From NCBI GenBank assembly GCA_037447605.1, contig CM074804.1, forward strand, positions 870,197 through 934,196: a DNA stretch of 64,000 nt, written 5' to 3'. A model generated the notes under the pieces. It was not told where the DNA came from. It did no database searches and saw nothing but the letters and a program-made list of their open reading frames with translations. The stretch is from Zygnema circumcarinatum (lineage: Eukaryota > Streptophyta > Zygnematophyceae > Zygnematales > Zygnemataceae). Positions 58,627-64,000 of this stretch are shown here, piece after piece (position 1 is the first letter of the stretch; the number at the start of each line of letters is the position of its first letter). The position numbers and the translations under genes were made by a program.

Positions 58627-58868
58627 AGAGAGAGGGGGGGAAATGCGAGGAATCCAAAAAGGAAATCCGGTTGATTTAGAAGTGTGAGCCAACCATTCAT
58701 TGTAAGCATCGGTGTGCCACTCCTCGACTTCTCGAATGGCACGCTGCCACGTGGCACCGCCCCGCGCCCTCTCCACTCCCTGCAGACCTCCGCCTGCTGC
58801 CAAAGCTCCGCCATGTCCGCCGGGTCCACAAGCTCTTCCCAGTACCAAGTACGCGCCTCCGTTGCCAT
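55856..58868 (-). CDS. Protein with two tandem lysozyme/transglycosylase-like (SLT) domains; second domain lacks the catalytic Glu
   Basis: Exons 58694-58868, 58176-58333, 57515-57663, 57237-57342, 56628-57095, 56360-56460 and 55856-56093 join in phase to 464 residues. Domain 1 (about 7-195) starts TWYWEELVDPADMAELW. It has VVEAESGRQPLAYRF, with Glu88 as the expected catalytic residue, then GLMQ and YYGCAYLNWLS. A Ser/Thr-rich linker without Met joins domain 2 (from about 255). Domain 2 repeats the plan: WTYWEERASSADIAELW, GIMQVAPNTARWL, MYFGAAYVSWLL. At the catalytic site domain 2 reads AEAGS instead of AEAES, and the following loop is about 10 residues shorter. Land-plant relatives I recall have one domain. 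Substrate is unknown; peptidoglycan or chitin-like glycans are the family's usual targets. Confidence 0.82.
58551..58650 (+). repeat. (GA)n microsatellite in intron 1 of the two-domain lysozyme-like gene
   Basis: About 35 perfect GA copies at 58552-58620, followed by GGGGG/GAGA. The same gene's intron 2 (57700-58160) is a long pyrimidine tract on the plus strand. Confidence 0.95.
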
Positions 58869-59338
58869 ACTGTTTCTACCGTTTTTGTGGCTCTTAATAC
58901 AGACTAAGATAGTATCCTCAGGTTTTCTACGGCCCGTAGGATTTCCAACTAACGCAGTTTTAGGGGTTTTTAGGCTTCTAAAATTTCCTGAAAGCTTAGG
59001 ATTTTGAATTCGTAGGTTATGAGACTTCGGGCTTCCTGCAATGTGAAGGTTTGCAGGGCCTATTGACACTCTAATATTCAAAAGAAGTGGCCCTTGTTTC
59101 TTCTTAAACGTAAACTTATGAGTGCTTTTGGACTTCCCACTCCATGAGGCCGCCAAGTGGCACGAAAGCAGTGGCTGGAATTTTGGCCCTGACACGTGTC
59201 TAGCTGGCGGAGCCGCTATTTGCAGAGAAGAGGCGAAGGGCCCCAGCTTGCAGCCCTCTTGTGATATAAGGATTTGTAAGAAATTCGGCGAATTTTGAAA
59301 ATCTTGACGTTTCTCACGGCTTGAAGCCTCAGAATCTC
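58869..59338 (-). promoter_or_regulatory. Upstream region of the two-domain lysozyme-like gene
   Basis: Sits directly upstream (rightwards) of the ATG at 58868. Includes CCAAGTGGCACG and GACACGTGTC near 59150-59200, both G-box-like. The rest is AT-rich and not coding. Confidence 0.4.
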
Positions 59339-59752
59339 GCTTTCTCGCTCTCTCACTCACCCTCTCTCGCTCGCTCTCTCACTCACTCTCTCAGTCTCTC
59401 TCTCTCTCACTCAGTCTTTCTCGCTCTCTCTGTCGCTCTCTCACTCACCCTCTCTCGCTCGCTCTCTCACTCACTCTCTCAGTCTCTCTCTCTCACTCAC
59501 TCTCCCTCGCTCTCTCTCTCGCTCTCTCACTCACCCTCTCTCGCTCGCTCTCTCATACACCCTCTCTCGCTCGCTCTCTCACTCACTCTCTCAGTCTCCC
59601 TCTCTCACTCACTCTCCCTCGCTCTCTCTCTCGCTCTCTCACTCACCTTCTCTCGCTCGCTCCCTCACTCACTCTCTCGGTCTCTCTCTCTCACTCACTC
59701 CCTCGCTCGCGCTCTCGCTCTCACTCTCTCTCCCCTCTCTCTTTCTCCTAAA
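59339..59752 (+). repeat. CTCTCGCT/CACTCACTCT compound microsatellite
   Basis: About 410 bp of C/T-rich repeat with regular A and G interruptions. It has a higher-order unit of about 50-60 bp (TCACTCACCCTCTCTCGCTCGC) seen about five times. Confidence 0.92.
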
Positions 59753-62112
59753 TTTTACGAAGTACAATCATGGAAGAAGTCAGACCGAGTGCTTCGCCGC
59801 GTTACCGTCGAGTGCTGTCGCGCGCTCGCCCTCGCACGGAGGGAGGGAGGGAGGGAAGGAGGGAGGGCTGACGTGGCACTCCATTCTTGACACGTGGCAC
59901 TCCCATGGGCCTGTTCGCCAAGTGGCAGCCCTGTGAGAGCCGCACATGCCACGTAAACATAGCTGACATGGACGCATACCGGGGCCGGACGATTGGCCGG
60001 GCCACGCCGTACTGTACGGTCAGATCGGCTGTTCTGCTGGCCGGGGACGTTTGTCATTTTACGGAGGGCAGCCGGCCAGAGGCAGCCGGCCAGAGGCAGC
60101 CAGCCGGGCGGGCGGGCAGGGCAGGGGCGTGCGGCATCGCCCTCTGGCCACCTCTCTCTTCCCCTCCCTCACCCTCTCCCTTTAATAACCCCTCTCGCTC
60201 TCTCTCTCACTCTCTCTCTCTCCGCCCGCCCGCCCGGCTGGCTTCCTCTGGCCAGAGGCCCTTCAGAAAACGGCAAACGCCCACAACCAAAAAACCAGAC
60301 CAGAATGCACAGGATAAACCAACTTGTTTCAGGCTTTGTAACAAGTAAAGCATTCTCCCTGCCAGACACCGATTGGTCCAAGTCGATTGAGGGGTATTTT
60401 TTTTTTCTTTTTTTTTTGCATTCGCAAAGCAACATTCATTGAATAACATTCAAGAATGCACTCAACACTTCAAAGCATTCCATAAAGCCATTTTTTACTT
60501 CCGGCAAATGCCAGCAAAAGGTTACATAACGTACGAAAAGACACGAAGAAAACTGCTTTTCCATCCAACATAATGTGTGTAGTGTGTGAACACAGCCGAA
60601 GTTCCATTATCCTAAAACCCTACTCGTACGAATCTCTCCCCCATTAAGTCGATTGAACCGCCATAGATCGACCTATAGTCACCTGTTTCAACCAGCCACT
60701 GTGAAAGAATGGGAGTTTCGTAAGGACAAGTAAAACTGCATCCAAGCGGTACATGTTCATAAATAATAGCTAATGAGCATCTATTTGCCGATTGCAAGTT
60801 TTCACATGAATGGCAGACACTAACACAGCACCTATCGATAAAAATGTCTGAAAGCTACTTCCACGGGAGCAACAGAGACTGCATCATGGATAGGTATCGC
60901 TTTCCAAATCCTCTCCCGCTAAATGTTTTGTTTAGGACCTCAGCGCTGACAGATTAGCAGCGAAAGGGCTGGAGTAGCGGAAGTGTGGCATCCAAAGCAA
61001 TAAAAAAGGTCGGCAAATCCTGCTCTAGATGCAAGTTCAGACACAGAGTTCCTGACTGCTTCCTGTATGGAAACCATACAAACGTCCAGCAGAACATCCC
61101 AGAGCATGCTTGAAATTTCAGCCTCAGTGGTTTGAGTATATAAAATAGTCTGCAAAGCCTTTTGGGCTCAAGAAATTGTGAAATTTTTGTCGTCATAGGC
61201 TGCACACGAATTCAAATGATTGCAGACTGAAGTCTAGAAAACATTACGATAAAACAATCACAGAAACTGAATCATCCTAAGCAATGAATATCCAAATAAA
61301 ATAGGAGATCAACCTTGCAGACGTGATACTTGACAGCCGTTCAGGAAATTGTGAGATAGGAACAGAGTTTTCTCTTCAAAGCTACCGCAGCAGCTCAAAG
61401 CGAGCTGGGATTATCTGAATCATCACAACGGCTGCCAAACATAGCACAAGAGTCTATCGTAGCTTTCTACACATCAATCAATTCAAAAATAACGATTTGG
61501 AAGCCACAAACAATCTATTTTTCACCAAAACCATGCATGCTCATACATTACAAACCATGCATGCTCATACATTACAAACCATGCAACGCCCACTCCATCA
61601 GATTTCCCACTCACTTGACGCCACCTCCCCAACCGCCTTCTCCCAAATCTCCAGGTCTAGCCATTCAGTCAAAAATCCAGCCACAAGCATCCAAGTATAA
61701 CGACTTTCATGAGCTTAGCAAGACTCCTTGCTGGTGAGCCTCGTCTGCTTACCACTCACCGCACGGCAAGACCTGCAGCCCGCCCACCCGCCGGCCCGCC
61801 AGATGCCACCACCACTTGGCGGGCGGTCGCCGACCCGCTCAAGCCTTCTGCCTGTCGGCCTGCCCCCTGCCCGCCTGCCCTCCGCCTGCCACGCCTGCCA
61901 CGCCTGCCCGCCTGCCACGCCTGCCACGCCTGCCCGCCTGCCCGCCTGCACTACTCTGAAGCCAGAATGCCAAGGCCTAAAGCACCTCGAGGCGGCCGGC
62001 CCGTCCAAAACCCTGCGCACTTGCCGTACCGTACCGCGCGGGGTTCAGCCGCGGAACTTTGAGGCGACACGGGGGAGTTCCATGCGATGAGGCGCTGTTT
62101 CCGGAAATTGTT
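59753..62112. other. Non-coding stretch
   Basis: 59875-59965 carries four CACGTGGCACT/CCAAGTGGC/CCACGT-type sites about 25-30 bp apart. A GCCGGCCAGAGGCA repeat lies at 60067-60105. 60400-61700 is AT-rich with short minus-strand ORFs (60612-60797, 60940-61155) that I do not recognise. A 27-bp direct repeat (ACCATGCATGCTCATACATT) lies at 61530-61583. CCTGCCACG repeats lie at 61880-61950. Confidence 0.45.
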
Positions 62113-62355
62113 CACAATCACAGTCAGAGTCACAGGCACAGTCACAGTCACAGTCACAGTCACAGCCACAGCCACTGTCACTGTCACTGTCACTGTCACT
62201 GTCACTGTCACTGTCACTGTCACTGTCACTGTCATTGTCACTGTCACTGTCACTGTCACTGTCACTGTCACTGTCACTGTCACTGTCACTGTCACTGTCA
62301 CTGTCACTGTCACTGTCACTGTCACTGTCACTGTCACTGTCACTGTCACTGTCAC
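62113..62355 (+). repeat. (CACTGT)n hexanucleotide microsatellite
   Basis: About 30 copies of GTCACT from about 62173 to 62354 with a single variant (CATTGT near 62231). It is preceded by GTCACA copies. In translation it gives Val-Thr or Ser-Asp strings on either strand. No gene surrounds it. Confidence 0.97.
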
Positions 62356-63544
62356 ATGCACAATCACAGTCACAGTTTCGCAACACAATTCTGTACTTCA
62401 ACGCTCTGCAGTTTCCCGGAGGCTGCAACGGTCCGTTTGTACAATCACGGTAATCGCAGCTCTCACAGGACGGGAAGGGCCCGTGCGGACTCCTCAAGCG
62501 CCGGCGCAAACAGAGGCCGTTGGATCCGCCAGCTCTTCGGTGCCATGGACCCGCGCGGACCGTCGATGCTTGCGCGCGCCCACCGAATCACAGGCGGATT
62601 TCGGTCGCACGATGCGTCCGATCGGGTCACGCAGACCGTTGGATAGGGACCCAGCTACAGAGCGGGACCTTTCTCTCTCCGTCGGCCGACGTGGCCCACG
62701 CCGGCGCCGGCAGGCGGTCAAAGGAAGGGGACGGGCCTTGCATCGCCCTCGCGATGGCGATGCCATCAAGTGCACCGTACGAGGCCAAATACGACATGGC
62801 GAACCATGAGGAAGCAACCGGCCGCCAAGGAGAGGAGGACAAAAGTGAGCAGTGGCTCACACCGTCGCCTTACCGTCCATACGTTTGGCGGTGCTACGCG
62901 ATCCTGCCCCATTGCCCCACTGCCCCTTTCGTCGCCTTCGCGCCCACTCGCCCACTTGGCCACTCACTGCCTCTTGGCAGCCCCCATGCCAGCATCGAGC
63001 AGCGCAGCCTGGCGCCAGCCTGCTTGCCGCCATGGGGCCCGCCATGGTCCCCTCCCCTCCCGTCCCCTCCCCTGCGGTCGGTCGGTCCCCTCCAAAAGTC
63101 GCCGCGCGGCCTCCGTCGGTCCCTCCCTACTTCTCGCAGGCCAATCGCCGAGCGCCGTGACGCGAGCGAGATATTCCACGAGGCCAGTCCGCAGGTGCCA
63201 CGTGGCTGTCACAGTACGGTATTACGGGATATGCCAAGGCGTTTTCTGCAACTTTGAACTGGCGCCCGGACGGCTGGCGTCATATAGAAACCATGTTTAC
63301 GTCATATGACGCCATCATACTGTGAGGACGCAATGCCGCATCCCATGATTCCCATCGTGATTCGTGAGGAGTCTTTGGGGCCCGCAGTCCGTATGGATGT
63401 GCGCGAACCGATACAGTACAGTACTGCACGGTACAGTAGTACAAACTGGCTCTCCACAAGTACAGCCGTACAGGTCGTCGAACGGACCAATACCGTACGG
63501 ATTACTGTACGAACTCGGACGGACCGTTGCCCGGAAAATTCTAT
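62356..63544. other. GC-rich non-coding stretch with dense GTAC-type motifs
   Basis: 62400-63250 is GC-rich with open but low-information frames and a CCACGTGGC near 63200. 63390-63530 is packed with CAGTACAGTACTG, CGGTACAG, CCGTACGG and similar sites. No gene recognised. Confidence 0.45.
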
Positions 63545-64000
63545 TCTCACACCTTTTTTGTCTACACACAGGCCTCTTTTCGCCGGGCAGATTTTAAAAT
63601 AGCACAAAAAAAGAACACACCTTTCACACCTTCACACCTTTTTTTTTTCACCTTTTTTTTCCCACCTTTTTGAAATCGATACACACCTTTCTCCATCGGG
63701 CAGATTTTACCCTTTCTTGTTTTTTTCAAAGAAAAAAATATCGGCCTGCCCGAATCCACTCGGAGCAGAAGATCCGTCCGCCACGAGATCGTTCGCGGGT
63801 GGCCGTCCTTCACACGTGCAGAAACTATACACCGTCGATTCTAGAGCAGATCACACCACGGCAGATCACCTTTCGATCGGCAGCCGGGCTCGGTTCCAGC
63901 GAATGGCACACGCCCACGTGTCCCACCCGAGCAGGCTCGAGGACCGTACACAATTCGTACGGTCGCAGCTTCGAGGAAAGTCTAAATTCCTTACATTGCG
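63545..64000 (+). mobile_element. Left arm of a second foldback element, cut by the window end
   Basis: From about 63545 it matches the left arm of the element at 44232: the CACACCTTTTTTG start, GGGCAGATTTTA, TTGAAATCGATAC and CCGTCCTTCACACGTG. Further inward it matches GATCCGTC-GCCACGAGATCGTTCG and CAGCCGGGCTCG. Identity is clearly lower than between the two arms of the first element, so it is another family member rather than a recent copy. The right arm would lie outside the window. Confidence 0.75.

Noticed and set aside
57186-58868. Two separate tandem lysozyme-like genes
   Set aside because: The exon ending at 57237 and the one beginning at 57095 join in phase 0 without stop, and the second domain has no upstream in-frame Met, so one gene is the simpler reading.
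60612-61155. Two short minus-strand ORFs in AT-rich DNA
   Set aside because: No family recognised and no convincing splice link between them. A real small gene cannot be excluded, but I cannot support one.
62045-62809. Val-Thr and Ser-Asp repeat proteins
   Set aside because: Products of the CACTGT hexamer in open frames on both strands.

Overview
This is a nuclear window from a member of the green-plant lineage. The protein-coding genes are split by GT-AG introns. The plant-type guanylate-binding protein, RCE1 and KIN17 sequences all resemble land-plant homologues as I remember them. A Ty1/copia element and scattered CCCTAA/CCCTAAA telomere-like repeats fit the same picture. Single-domain FAS1 genes, large purine/pyrimidine microsatellites and GC-rich promoters would suit a streptophyte alga or an early-diverging land plant. 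The species cannot be fixed from the window. Gene models below were built by hand: each intron was placed so that reading phase is kept and the protein matches its family.

Layout. 1-2.3 kb: 3' end of a copia retrotransposon with its 3' LTR. 3.0-5.5 kb: two FAS1 genes head to head. 7.8-8.7 kb: an intronless, broken KIN17 copy (processed pseudogene). 9.8 kb: a lone DEAD-box helicase exon fragment. 10.3 kb: four 39-bp units carrying CCAAT-N9-CCACG, upstream of FAS1 gene 3 (11.2 kb). 13.7 kb: FAS1 gene 4. 15.8-18.7 kb: membrane-anchored thioredoxin-fold gene. 20.9-28.0 kb: an 18-exon guanylate-binding protein gene with a 7-nt exon. 30.0 kb: single-exon PLAC8-family membrane protein. 33.5 and 40.7 kb: FAS1 genes 5 and 6, with a purine tract, a GGGAT minisatellite and a palindromic 43-bp repeat array between them. 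44.2-45.2 kb: a 948-bp foldback element, with a relative running off the window end at 63.5 kb. 46.7-49.5 kb: THUMP-domain gene, head to head with RCE1 (50.0-54.7 kb). 55.9-58.9 kb: a protein with two lysozyme/transglycosylase-like domains, the second lacking the catalytic Glu. 58.9-64 kb: repeats and GC-rich non-coding DNA.

Theme. Many products enter or sit in the secretory or membrane system: six secreted FAS1 proteins, a GBP with signal peptide and C-terminal membrane segments, a CAAX protease, a PLAC8 protein and a thioredoxin-fold protein. The strongest unexpected signal is repeated occurrence of the exact ER-stress element spacing (CCAAT-N9-CCACG). It lies in the FAS1 gene 1/2 promoter, upstream of FAS1 gene 3 and in the GBP promoter. 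The foldback element carries a convergent pair. This suggests, as inference only, unfolded-protein-response control of a secretory gene set, with a mobile element able to carry the same sites.
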